A stretch of DNA of 64,000 nt, from NCBI GenBank assembly GCA_004173185.1, contig SEFZ01000022.1, positions 1 to 64,000 on the forward strand, given 5' to 3'. A program made the translations under genes and the position numbers. Shown one piece after another: positions 54,575-63,401 of the stretch (positions within the stretch are counted from its first letter, which is position 1; each line of letters begins with the position of its first letter). This DNA comes from Sphingomonadales bacterium. GTDB lineage: Bacteria > Pseudomonadota > Alphaproteobacteria > Sphingomonadales > Sphingomonadaceae. Under the pieces are notes generated by a model that saw nothing but the letters and a program-made list of their open reading frames with translations, made no database searches and was not told the DNA's origin.

Positions 54575-55129
54575 ATGCCCGTCGACGTCGATATCGGCAG
54601 CCGCCTGCGACAGGCCAGAACATCCGCTGGCCTGTCTCAACGCGAACTCGCGAAGCAGGCGGGAATCACCAATTCGACGGTTTCATTGATCGAGGCGAAC
54701 AAGAGCAACCCCTCGGTCGGCGCACTGAAACGGGTGCTCGACGCAATTCCCATCGGGCTTTCGGAGTTTTTCGCGATCGAGACCGGGAGCGCGCCAACCC
54801 CCTTCCACCGCGCGCGCGATTTCCTCGAGATCGGAAAGGGGGGCGTCTCCTATCGGCAGGTCGGTGGACGCAGGCCCGAAGCACAATTGCAGCTTCTCGA
54901 CGAATGCTATCAGCCGGGCGCGGATTCGGGACGTATTCCTCTCGTCCATGATGGCGAGGAAGGCGGCGTAATCATCTCGGGATATCTCGAGGTCACGGTG
55001 GACGAAGAGCGTTGCGTTCTCGGGCCAGGGGACGCTTATTGCTTCGCAAGTTCGCGTCCGCATCGCTTCCGGTGCGCAGGAGATGAGCCCGTCCGTATCA
55101 TCAGCGCGTGCACCCCTCCGACATTCTGA
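54575..55129 (+). CDS. XRE-family regulator with C-terminal cupin (PuuR-like)
   Basis: This is a 184-residue protein. Residues about 8-63 are a helix-turn-helix (IGSRLRQARTSAGLSQRELA, QAGITNSTVSLIEANKSNPS) and the C-terminal half is a small cupin (GGVIISGYLEVTVDEERC, LGPGDAYCFASSRPHRFRC). Such proteins sense amino-acid or polyamine-type ligands and repress catabolic genes. ATG 54575 has GGAGG six bases upstream; the frame further 5' overlaps the promoter and is rejected. It is divergent from TonB receptor 2 and probably controls this block. Confidence 0.88.
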   Translation: MPVDVDIGSRLRQARTSAGLSQRELAKQAGITNSTVSLIEANKSNPSVGALKRVLDAIPIGLSEFFAIETGSAPTPFHRARDFLEIGKGGVSYRQVGGRRPEAQLQLLDECYQPGADSGRIPLVHDGEEGGVIISGYLEVTVDEERCVLGPGDAYCFASSRPHRFRCAGDEPVRIISACTPPTF

Positions 55130-55294
55130 CATCGGTCGCCTGGTTCCGGTGATTTCGGCCCTTTCGGCGCCTGGCGCACCTTGCTTGCTTCTGTCCGCAC
55201 GCCGAAGGCAGTATCCGATCGGGCTTGGCGCTGTCGACGAGGCTCATCGCTCTTGGCTCGATGAATTACAGCAGAAACAGTCGCTTGCTCATTT

Positions 55295-55310
55295 AAGACA
55301 TTACTGTCTT
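55295..55310. promoter_or_regulatory. Palindrome AAGACATTACTGTCTT
   Basis: Six-base arms (AAGACA/TGTCTT) around a TTAC centre lie in an AT-rich stretch 78 bases before the EamA transporter start. It is a candidate operator; the binding protein is unknown. Confidence 0.4.
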
Positions 55311-55388
55311 TTTAAAGAAAGTCTGATCGGGTATGAGCGAGACTCTCGAGCGGGGGGCGGCACCTCGCCGTCAATTGGAGTATAGAGC

Positions 55389-56432
55389 ATGGATGGACCG
55401 GACCCGCGCCTCGCTGCCAGATCGATCCGTGGCTCGCAGCCAGGCAGGTTATCCGAATGGGGCCCCGGTGATGAAGCCCCCTCGCCAGCGGCCGGAGCGG
55501 TGGATGAAGCGGTCAACGGGTCGGCGACAGGCAGGACGGTATTCGGCTCGCACCGCCTGGGTATGTCGGCCGCTATTCTCTCCGCTGTGCTGGGGGGCAC
55601 CGCCATCGTCGCGACCCGTTATCTCGCCGACGCCATCGATCCGCTCACTATCGGTTCGTGCCGCTTCGCCGGCGGCTTCCTGATCCTGCTTCCGCTCGCG
55701 CTCATCAGGAAGAATCCGTGGCCGCCGCGCGGCGACCGTATTCCGAGCGCTGCGCTCGGCTTATGCATGTTCGGGCTGTTTCCGCTCCTCTTCAACCTTT
55801 CCCTCGTTTATACCACCGCCGCGCGCGGCGCCCTTGCGCTCGCGACCGCTCCATTGATCACCGTAGTTGCGAGCGCTGCCTTCGGTATCGAGCGCGCGAC
55901 CCTGTGGCGGAGTATCGGGGTGCTTATTGCAACCGCCGGGGTTGCCGTGACGCTTGGCTCGAGTCTGAGATTTTCCCCGCCCGGCGCCTGGCGCGGCGAC
56001 CTCCTCATGGTCGCGGCCGCGTGTTGCCTGACAGTCTACAAACTATCCTCTCACGCCTATGTATCGCGAACAAGCGCGCTTTCCTTCACGGCCTTCGGAA
56101 TGGGTTTCGGCGCTGCGGCGTTAGTGGCAGGGATGTTCGCGTTTGGGGACCCGGCAGGTCTTCAGCGGCTTGCCGGCGAACAGTGGCTTGCGCTCGGATA
56201 TCTGGTGGTGGTTGGCGGGGCCCTTATCTATTTCCTCATCGCGTATGCGCTCGGCCTCGCATCGCCAACCCTCGTATCGGCATCGGTCACGCTCAACCCG
56301 GTGACGGCTGGCATTCTCGGGGTGTACCTGCTGGGCGAACGGTTTTCGTTTGGCCTTCTTGCAGGATCGGTGGCCATTCTCGGTGGCATTTTTCTCGCGC
56401 AGAGAGGGTCGCGCCCGGTCGCGATCAAGTGA
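55389..56432 (+). CDS. EamA/DMT-family transporter
   Basis: This 347-codon frame is a typical 10-helix drug/metabolite transporter from about residue 58 on (MSAAILSAVLGGTAIVATRY; FPLLFNLSLVYTTAARGALA; GAWRGDLLMVAAACCLTVYK; GILGVYLLGERFSFGLLAGS). The first 57 residues are hydrophilic and atypical, and the real start may be ATG 55563. It probably exports or imports a small metabolite such as an amino acid. It follows the XRE-cupin gene on the same strand after 260 bases. Confidence 0.82.
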   Translation: MDGPDPRLAARSIRGSQPGRLSEWGPGDEAPSPAAGAVDEAVNGSATGRTVFGSHRLGMSAAILSAVLGGTAIVATRYLADAIDPLTIGSCRFAGGFLILLPLALIRKNPWPPRGDRIPSAALGLCMFGLFPLLFNLSLVYTTAARGALALATAPLITVVASAAFGIERATLWRSIGVLIATAGVAVTLGSSLRFSPPGAWRGDLLMVAAACCLTVYKLSSHAYVSRTSALSFTAFGMGFGAAALVAGMFAFGDPAGLQRLAGEQWLALGYLVVVGGALIYFLIAYALGLASPTLVSASVTLNPVTAGILGVYLLGERFSFGLLAGSVAILGGIFLAQRGSRPVAIK

Positions 56433-56830
56433 CGCGCGATCGTTTCCTGCGAGCGGCGCCCCACAACGCTCCCATGTTTTCGGATGCACACGCGAGTTCG
56501 CCAGGACGCACGGCTGCCTTGTATCGAACGGGCTCGCCGATCGCCGATTTCGAGGCGTCGCAGTCGCACTCCCCGCCATCACCGGCTGGCGCGTGACGGC
56601 GATCACTCGGGGGGAAGTCGAGGAGATCGCCGAGCGCGAGTCCGAGTAGCGCGGGGCGATGATCCCATCCGTCCAGGTTCAACCGCACCTTCGAGCTGCC
56701 GCGCGGATGCGAAGCAAGTCACGGCACCGCACGCGAGTCAGATGCATATAATGCAAACCTGTATTGAATGTTCAACTGGTACCAGCTAGTGCGACCCAAG
56801 CTGCTGCGGACATGAGGCAAGGAGAGAGAG
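56433..56830. other. 398-base spacer upstream of folD
   Basis: No credible gene is visible. Near its end, TGCATATAATGCA (about 56743-56755) contains a consensus -10 box TATAAT inside a short inverted repeat, the probable folD promoter region; a matching -35 box is not obvious. Confidence 0.4.
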
Positions 56831-57739
56831 ATGCCGGCGAAGATCATCGACGGGAAGGCACTGGCAGCGCGCATCAGGACTAGCTGTTCGGCGCGAATTG
56901 CCGAGCTGGTGGCAGGCGGCGGCCCGCAGCCTGGACTGGCGGTCATACTGGTCGGCGAAGACCCGGCCTCTACCGTCTATGTCCGGAACAAGATTCGCGC
57001 GTGCGAGCAGGTGGGCATCCGGTCTTGCAGTCGCCATCTTCCCTCGAGCGTGTCGAACGCGGAATTGCTCGGCACAATCGTCGAACTCAATGCGGACCCC
57101 ACCGTGCACGGCATTCTCGTCCAACTGCCCCTGCCTTCCCACATCGACCTGCCGCGGGTTCTCGAGACCATATCGGTCGAAAAGGACGTCGACGGCTTCC
57201 ATCTCTATAATGTCGGGGGACTGGTCACGGGCAACACCGTCTTCTCTCCATGCACGCCCTATGGGGTGATTCAGCTGCTCGACAGCGAGGGAATCGAGAT
57301 CGAGGGGCAGAACGTCGTCGTCGTGGGCGCGAGCAATATCGTCGGCAAACCAATGGCGCTGATGTTGATGAACCGGAATGCGACGGTCGCGATCTGCCAC
57401 GCCAAGACGCGCGACCTCGCCCAGTTCACGATCCTCGCCGACATCTTGATCGTCGCCGCAGGCGTGCCGAACCTCATCGTGGCGCAGATGATCAAGACCG
57501 GGGCGGTCGTCATCGATGTCGGCATCAACCGGTTGCCCGACGGGCGCATCGCGGGCGATGTCGATTTTGAAGGAGTGTCGCAGAAGGCATCGTGCATAAC
57601 GCCCGTACCTGGAGGGGTCGGACCGATGACGGTCACGATGCTACTCGAAAACACGATCCAGTCTGCTGAACGCGCCATGCTTCGAGATCGGACATTCAGA
57701 CTGGGCGCGCAGACCGCGCGGGCTGATCCCTCCCCCTGA
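56831..57739 (+). CDS. folD: Bifunctional methylenetetrahydrofolate dehydrogenase/cyclohydrolase
   Basis: This 302-residue enzyme interconverts 5,10-methylene-THF, methenyl-THF and 10-formyl-THF. Signatures are LAVILVGEDPASTVYVRNK (Tyr and Lys of the active site), VHGILVQLPLP, KDVDGFHLYNVGGL, and the NADP-binding VVVGASNIVGKPMALMLMNR, ending CITPVPGGVGPMTVTMLLEN. ATG 56831 follows AAGGAGAGAG. Together with sarcosine oxidase, which yields methylene-THF, and PurU, which releases formate, it completes a local route for methyl-group oxidation. Confidence 0.95.
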   Translation: MPAKIIDGKALAARIRTSCSARIAELVAGGGPQPGLAVILVGEDPASTVYVRNKIRACEQVGIRSCSRHLPSSVSNAELLGTIVELNADPTVHGILVQLPLPSHIDLPRVLETISVEKDVDGFHLYNVGGLVTGNTVFSPCTPYGVIQLLDSEGIEIEGQNVVVVGASNIVGKPMALMLMNRNATVAICHAKTRDLAQFTILADILIVAAGVPNLIVAQMIKTGAVVIDVGINRLPDGRIAGDVDFEGVSQKASCITPVPGGVGPMTVTMLLENTIQSAERAMLRDRTFRLGAQTARADPSP

Positions 57740-58032
57740 CCGAAAGGGCGGCAACGCCCTCCTGTCGGGAAGGCCGAGCGAAGGGTTCGTCACGATGTCA
57801 CGGTTTCGCCGTCGCTGCCATGATCTGGCAGCCGTGCGCAGCAAGGGCCGACGGGCCTTGCGCACCGGTGCCAAATGGCTCGGACGGCGGGTTACCGGAA
57901 TCCTGCCGTGCAACAGACGAAGGATGGCCGATCATCGTGCAGCAATGCATGATTGCTTTTTGCAGCGCCTAAAATATGACATGGCACAGCGGCTGAACCG
58001 CCAAGGTGACCAGGCAAGGAACTTGAAGAGAC

Positions 58033-58650
58033 ATGGCCGGACGAACGCCCAAAAATACCGTGAGGGACTGGATCGACGCGGCACAACGTACTCTGGTCGA
58101 TGAAGGCATTTCCGGTTTGAAGATCGACCGCCTTGCCAATCGCCTTGGTGTGACGCGCGGCGGATTCTACCATAATTTCAAAGATCGCGACGAGTTTTTC
58201 GATCAAATCATCCAGCATTGGGAGCAGACTTGCCGCTTCCTGCAGGACGATCCGCCGCCCGCGAAACCTGCCGAGGCTATCGACTGGCTCGATCACCTGA
58301 TCCAGCGGCTCATCGAAGCCGATGGATATGATTATCAGTTCGACCTCGCCGTCCGTGAATGGGCACGGGGCGACAAGCGCGCCGAGTGGGCAGTCGAGCG
58401 TGCCGATCGCGAGAGACTGGAGACGCTGCAGAAATGTTTTGAGGCGCTTGGATATGACGCCGATCACGCCGCGATCCGGGCTCGGGTCTTCTATTATCAT
58501 CAGATCGGCTATTATGCGATCGGCGTGAAACAGAGCATTTCCGAACGCCGCAGAAAAGCGGCGCTGTATCTCGACATTCTTTGCGGCGAAGAAGCCCTTG
58601 CGGCGGCGCGCGCCGGACGGAAGACCACCCGGAACGCAAGTACAGCTTGA
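58033..58650 (+). CDS. TetR-family regulator
   Basis: This 205-residue protein has an N-terminal TetR helix-turn-helix: RDWIDAAQRTLVDEGISGLK, IDRLANRLGVTRGGFYHNFK. The C-terminal ligand domain is not specific. It lies between folD and the convergent purU gene, so it may control the one-carbon genes, although no operator could be recognised in the 293-base spacer upstream. Confidence 0.88.
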   Translation: MAGRTPKNTVRDWIDAAQRTLVDEGISGLKIDRLANRLGVTRGGFYHNFKDRDEFFDQIIQHWEQTCRFLQDDPPPAKPAEAIDWLDHLIQRLIEADGYDYQFDLAVREWARGDKRAEWAVERADRERLETLQKCFEALGYDADHAAIRARVFYYHQIGYYAIGVKQSISERRRKAALYLDILCGEEALAAARAGRKTTRNASTA

Positions 58651-58767
58651 GGCGCCCGCCTCTTGCCCGCGGTAGATACGGGGTACGCGAAGGGCGAACG
58701 ACCCGCGCCGTTCACACAGGGGCGAAAATCCCGCTGCACCGGTTGCGTCCGGGGTGTCATCCGTCTT

Positions 58768-59610
58768 CTACAGGACGACGGTCTTGTTGCCATTCCGGAA
58801 TATTCGATGCTCGGCGTACCAGCGAACGGCGCGTGACAGGACAGACGCTTCGATATCGCGGCCGATGGCCACCATTTCTTCGGCTGTCGTGCGGTGGCTC
58901 ACGCGTCGGACATCCTGCTCGATGATCGGCCCCTCGTCGAGGTCGGCCGTCACGAAGTGCGCGGTGGCTCCGATCAGCTTCACCCCGCGGACGTGCGCCT
59001 GATGATATGGTTTCGCGCCCTTGAAGCTCGGCAGGAAGCTGTGATGAATGTTGATGCAGCGACCGTTCAGCGTCTCGGAAAGACGGTCGGAGAGGATCTG
59101 CATGTAGCGCGCGAGCACGGTGAGCTCGGCACCACTTTCCTCGATGATCGCCAGAAACCGCTCCTCCTGCGCCTCCTTGCCTTCGCTCATCGGCAGATGG
59201 TGATAAGGCAGTCCATGCCATTCGACCGTCTTGCGCATCGCGTCATGGTTCGAGACCACGCCGACGATGTCGATCGGGAGTTGTCCGATCTCCTTCTTGT
59301 GAATGATATCGACAAGGCAGTGACCGAATTTCGAGACAGCGAGCAACACCGGGGTGCGCCGCGCGAGGTCGTTCAGTTCCCAATCGAGGTCGAGCCTTGC
59401 GGCGACGTGCGCGATAGTCGGCGCCAGCGCATCGCGCCCGAGGGGGCTCGTCAACGCCATGCGCAGGAAGAACCCCCCGGTGTCATCGTCACCGTAGACT
59501 TCGGCTTCGCGAATGTCGCAGCCCTTTTCTGCAATCGCGTCGCTGACCGCAGCAAGGATTCCCGGGCGATCGGGCGCGCGGAACTTGAGTACCAGATTAG
59601 AACTTGTCAC
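58768..59610 (-). CDS. purU: Formyltetrahydrofolate deformylase
   Basis: This 280-residue enzyme starts at GTG 59610, with AGGAG seven bases upstream and a 4-base GTGA overlap with the soxG stop. An N-terminal ACT domain (KFRAPDRPGILAAVSDAIAE) precedes a formyltransferase-like domain with the catalytic cluster NIHHSFLPSFKGAKPYHQAH and IGATAHFVTADLDEGPIIEQ. It hydrolyses 10-formyl-THF to formate and THF, recycling folate during sarcosine oxidation. It is the last gene of the sox operon. Confidence 0.94.
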   Translation of the reverse strand: MTSSNLVLKFRAPDRPGILAAVSDAIAEKGCDIREAEVYGDDDTGGFFLRMALTSPLGRDALAPTIAHVAARLDLDWELNDLARRTPVLLAVSKFGHCLVDIIHKKEIGQLPIDIVGVVSNHDAMRKTVEWHGLPYHHLPMSEGKEAQEERFLAIIEESGAELTVLARYMQILSDRLSETLNGRCINIHHSFLPSFKGAKPYHQAHVRGVKLIGATAHFVTADLDEGPIIEQDVRRVSHRTTAEEMVAIGRDIEASVLSRAVRWYAEHRIFRNGNKTVVL

Positions 59611-60185
59611 GTGCAGACTCCTGCAATGGTCGCGGCAAGCATGCGCTGCGCATAGCCTGCCATCGTCTGATCGAAAATCAGCCGGAAACGGGCCTCGCCG
59701 TCGCGATCGGGCTGGCGGCTGATAAAGAAGCCGGTTTCGGAAAAAAGCGACCGTCGCGCACCGCCCACGGGCATCTCCCGATTGCTCAGATCGAGCGGGC
59801 AATGCGCCGCCAGAACCAGACGAGCCGCCGCCCCACACAGCTCGAATGTGGCTCGGGCATGGGTCAGGTCCACCATGAGCCCAAGCGTACCGGCCGCTGC
59901 GGCAGCGTGGCTTCGCACATGCTCGACGTCGGGCCCTGAGCCCGTGATCAGCCACTCGCCCGGCGCGAGCCATGCACATTGCAGCGGAGGCGCTACGATC
60001 TCGGTGAGCGGGGCCGGCGGCGCGATGCCGAGCACCTCTTCGAACCAGCGATCGGGCTGGCCGACCCGAACTTGCAATCTGGCCACGCCGATGCTGTTAT
60101 CGGATGCTAATCTTATCCCCCGCCCTTCGATCAGCAATTCCGCCGGTTCTTCGGGTGCCAGCTGCAGCACGCCAGTGTCAGACAT
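59607..60185 (-). CDS. soxG: Sarcosine oxidase gamma subunit
   Basis: This 192-residue subunit of heterotetrameric sarcosine oxidase contains the GcvT-like segments PLQCAWLAPGEWLITGSG, MVDLTHARATFELCGAAARL and CPLDLSNREMPVGG-ARRSLF. It overlaps soxA by 8 bases and purU by 4. It stabilises the complex and has no known catalytic site. Confidence 0.9.
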   Translation of the reverse strand: MSDTGVLQLAPEEPAELLIEGRGIRLASDNSIGVARLQVRVGQPDRWFEEVLGIAPPAPLTEIVAPPLQCAWLAPGEWLITGSGPDVEHVRSHAAAAAGTLGLMVDLTHARATFELCGAAARLVLAAHCPLDLSNREMPVGGARRSLFSETGFFISRQPDRDGEARFRLIFDQTMAGYAQRMLAATIAGVCT

Positions 60186-63129
60186 CGAGTTTCACTCCCT
60201 CAGGATCATAAAAACGGGGATCGACAATGCGCGCGGGCCGCGCGTGGCCCAGATCCCAGACCTCGACCGTTTCGCCGATCCGCGCTTCGCCGCGCTCGAC
60301 CAGTGCGAGTGCGAGGGGCCGGCCGAGGGTCGGGGATCGGATCGACGACGTAACCCAGCCTTGCGTCGGCCCCGGGTGCGCGGGCATTGCGACCCGAACA
60401 TGGGCGCCCGGCACGAAAGCCGCACCATCGTCGAGTGTTTCGAGGCCGACGAACTGCCGGCGGTCGGTCCGCATCCCTTCGGGTGTCATCGTTGACCGCC
60501 GCCCGATGAAATCGTCGGGTTTCCTTGCGACAGCGCCGCCGAAGCCGACATCCTGCGGCATCGTCGTCCCGTCGGTATCGGAACCGACGTGCAAAAACCC
60601 CTTCTCGATCCGCATCGCCATCAGCGCTTCGAGGCCGAAAGGCGTGATGCCGTGAACGGCGCCCGCGTGCATCATGCCGTTCCAAAGTGCGCGACCGTAC
60701 CGCCAGGGGACGGCCACCTCATAGGAAAGCTCGCCCGAAAAGCTGACGCGCTGAACCCGCGCGGAAGCGCCGCCGATGCGGCCCTCGCGATAGGCCATGT
60801 GCGGAAACGCGTCGCGAGAAAGATCGATGTCCGTACCGAGCGCTGCGATCACGTCGCGGGCCCGCGGACCCGCGAGGTTCATTACCGCCCACGCCGTGGT
60901 GACATTCTCGACGAGAACGTCGAGACCGGTCCACTCGCACTGCAGCCATTCCTCGAAAATGTCGGCTATCGCAGCGGCATGACCGCTCGTGGTTCCGACG
61001 AGAAAATGATCGTCGGCCAGCCTCGCGAAAACCCCGTCATCGTAAACGATGCCATGTTCGCTCAGCATCAGCCCGTAACGGCAGCGGCCGACCTTCAGAT
61101 TGCGGACCCCGTTTACATATATGCGTTGCAGGAACTCGGCAGCGTCGGGACCCTTGACCTCGATCTTGCCAAGCGGCGACGCGTCGAACAGACCGACGCC
61201 TGTCCGCACCGCGCGCACTTCGCGGCCGACAGCGGCATCCTCGTCTTCACCCGGGCCGGGAAAATAGGCCGCGCGAAGCCAGGATCCGTAATTCTCCATG
61301 CGAGCTCCCAGCCCGATTGCAGCGGCGTGCGCCGCGGTATGCGCAAGCGGCATGAAATTCTCGCCCACCGCACGGCCGGCGAATCCGCCGATCGTCACAG
61401 GGTCGAACGGGGGCCGGAACTTCGTCGTTCCGATCATCGGCGGCGGCTTGCCGATCAGGCTCGAAAGAATCTGGATGCCGCTGACGTTCGAGGTCTTTCC
61501 CTGGTCCGACGCCATGCCCAGCGTCGTGTAACGCTTGAGATGCTCGACCGAACGAAAACTTTCCCGCGCGGCAAGCTGCACATCGGCCGCGGTGACATCG
61601 TTCTGAAAATCGACCCAGGCCTTGCCGGCGGACGCATCGCCATCCGCGAAGTGGAGCGTCGGACCGACAGCGGCTGGAAGCGACGCGCGAACAGCGCGGC
61701 CGGCACCGCCGGCGCGGCCGCTCGCCACGGCAAGATCGAGATCGAAGATACCCGCCGCGGCGCCGACGCACACGGCGGGCTGCACGGCTTTGTCCGGCAG
61801 GAATGCCTCCAGCGCACTGTTGAAGGCGAGCGAGCCGCCCGACTGGGAATGAAGATGGACGACAGGGTTCCAGCCGTTCGACATGAGAATCGTGTCGCAG
61901 TCGAAGCGCTCGATGGTCGCGCCATCGGCGATGCGGCCGACGTCCATGCCGCACACGCGGCGACGCCCCCTCGCCTTGACGGGCGTGGCCTCCATAAGCA
62001 CGCGAATGCCGCGCTTTTCCGCAGCATTCGCTGCCGTCCCGCTCCTGGTTCGCGAGTCGATGATGGCGATGATGGCGGCGCCGGCGTCGTGGAGATCGCA
62101 GGCAGCCGCGTAAGCGCTGTCGTTGTTCGTTGCCACAAGGATGCGCCGACCGGGCGCGGCGGCGTAACGGCGGGCATAAGTCCGCGCGGCAGACGCGAGC
62201 ATGACCCCCGGAACATCGTTGCCGGCAAAGGCCATGGGCCTCTCGAAAGCGCCCGTCGCCAGCACGACCCGCGCGGTGCGTACTTTCCAGAGCCGCTGGC
62301 GCGGCCCCCTCCGCGCGGCAAGAGCAATATGATCGGTCAGCCGCTCGCACAGGGCGACGAGGCCGTGATCGTAGAAGCCGAAGGCCATGGAGCGTTTCAT
62401 GATCGTCACATTGGGGAGCGCCTCAAGCTCCTTCAAAGCGCGATCGCGCCAGTCGAGCGGCGTCAGCCCCTCGACTTCCATCATGTCGTCGAGGAGCCCT
62501 CCGCCCAGTTCCGCTTCGGCTTCGACGAGCAGGACGCGCTCTCCACTCGCCGCAGCGGCCAGAGCGGCCGCCAGCCCTGCGGCGCCCGAGCCGACCACCA
62601 GTATGTCGGTATGCGCGAAGCGGTGCTCATAGCTGTCGGGATCAATCGCTTGCGGCGCTTCGCCAAGTCCGGCTGCCTTGCGGATCGCGGGCTCGAACCA
62701 GTGCCAGTTTGGCCACATGAAGGTCTTGTAATAGAAGGCGGCCGGAATGAAGCGCTTGAAGAGGCTGTTGACCGCCAGAAGGTCAAAACCGAGACTTGGC
62801 CTGGCATTGACCGGATTTGCAACCAGGCCGTCATAGAGTTCGATCTGGGTCGCCTTGACGTTGGGCACTGTCGCGGCACCGGCTTCAAGCTGGACGATCG
62901 CGTTGGGCTCTTCGAGACCGGCCGCGAGCAGACCGCGCGGACGATGATATTTGAAGCTGCGGCCAACGATCGACACGCCATTCGCCATCAGCGCCGAGGC
63001 CAGCGTGTCGCCGGCAAAGCCCTGCATGGGCCTCCCCTCCCAGCTGAACCGGATGGGACGCGAGCGATCGATCCGCCCGCCCGTCGCCATGCGCCAGCCG
63101 CTCACGAGGAGATTTCCGCGGCCGGACAA
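60178..63129 (-). CDS. soxA: Sarcosine oxidase alpha subunit
   Basis: This 983-residue subunit has an N-terminal ferredoxin-like domain (INGRIDRSRPIRFSWEG equivalents, DTLASALMANGVSIVGRSFK), an NAD-binding Rossmann domain (ILVVGSGAAGLAAALAAAAS) and a C-terminal GcvT-like THF-binding domain (TGVGLFDASPLGKIEVKGPD; FGLEALMAMRIEKGFLHVGS). The complex demethylates sarcosine to glycine and 5,10-methylene-THF with H2O2. It overlaps soxD by 28 bases. Confidence 0.94.
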   Translation of the reverse strand: MSGRGNLLVSGWRMATGGRIDRSRPIRFSWEGRPMQGFAGDTLASALMANGVSIVGRSFKYHRPRGLLAAGLEEPNAIVQLEAGAATVPNVKATQIELYDGLVANPVNARPSLGFDLLAVNSLFKRFIPAAFYYKTFMWPNWHWFEPAIRKAAGLGEAPQAIDPDSYEHRFAHTDILVVGSGAAGLAAALAAAASGERVLLVEAEAELGGGLLDDMMEVEGLTPLDWRDRALKELEALPNVTIMKRSMAFGFYDHGLVALCERLTDHIALAARRGPRQRLWKVRTARVVLATGAFERPMAFAGNDVPGVMLASAARTYARRYAAAPGRRILVATNNDSAYAAACDLHDAGAAIIAIIDSRTRSGTAANAAEKRGIRVLMEATPVKARGRRRVCGMDVGRIADGATIERFDCDTILMSNGWNPVVHLHSQSGGSLAFNSALEAFLPDKAVQPAVCVGAAAGIFDLDLAVASGRAGGAGRAVRASLPAAVGPTLHFADGDASAGKAWVDFQNDVTAADVQLAARESFRSVEHLKRYTTLGMASDQGKTSNVSGIQILSSLIGKPPPMIGTTKFRPPFDPVTIGGFAGRAVGENFMPLAHTAAHAAAIGLGARMENYGSWLRAAYFPGPGEDEDAAVGREVRAVRTGVGLFDASPLGKIEVKGPDAAEFLQRIYVNGVRNLKVGRCRYGLMLSEHGIVYDDGVFARLADDHFLVGTTSGHAAAIADIFEEWLQCEWTGLDVLVENVTTAWAVMNLAGPRARDVIAALGTDIDLSRDAFPHMAYREGRIGGASARVQRVSFSGELSYEVAVPWRYGRALWNGMMHAGAVHGITPFGLEALMAMRIEKGFLHVGSDTDGTTMPQDVGFGGAVARKPDDFIGRRSTMTPEGMRTDRRQFVGLETLDDGAAFVPGAHVRVAMPAHPGPTQGWVTSSIRSPTLGRPLALALVERGEARIGETVEVWDLGHARPARIVDPRFYDPEGVKLDV

Positions 63130-63398
63130 TCGTCGGTCATTGCGTATACGGCGCGAATTTCATGGGTTACCGTATTGCGCGCGATGTTGAACCAGCGGCG
63201 GCAGCCGGCCGCGTGAAACCAGCGTTCGCGATGCTCGCCTTTCGGGTTTGCGCGGTTGAACAGATAGTCGGCCCATTCGGCATCGGTGACCTGGTCATGG
63301 GGGCCGGGGCGCTCGATATGGCCCTCCCCGCCGCATTTGAACTCGGTCTCGGGGCGTGGGCCGCAATTGGGACAATTTATCAATAGCATGTCTGTCAT
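63102..63398 (-). CDS. soxD: Sarcosine oxidase delta subunit
   Basis: This is a 98-residue zinc-binding subunit. The N-terminal INCPNCGPRPETEFKCGGEG supplies Cys/His ligands, followed by the family segment WADYLFNRANPKGEHRERWF. It lies between soxB and soxA as in other soxBDAG operons. Confidence 0.93.
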   Translation of the reverse strand: MTDMLLINCPNCGPRPETEFKCGGEGHIERPGPHDQVTDAEWADYLFNRANPKGEHRERWFHAAGCRRWFNIARNTVTHEIRAVYAMTDDCPAAEISS

Positions 63399-63401
63399 CC
63401 G

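Noticed and set aside
56743..56755. TGCATATAATGCA before folD as a seventh LacI operator
   Set aside because: The spacing between half-sites is one base shorter, the central TCGA is missing, and it coincides with a -10 box; similarity is likely chance.
57795..58103. Arg-rich plus-strand ORF overlapping the TetR start
   Set aside because: It overlaps a well-supported TetR gene, has no family features and is biased to Arg, as expected from GC-rich non-coding DNA.
60589..63216. 875-codon plus-strand ORF opposite soxA
   Set aside because: Antisense shadow in high-GC DNA; soxA on the minus strand has full family signatures and operon context.
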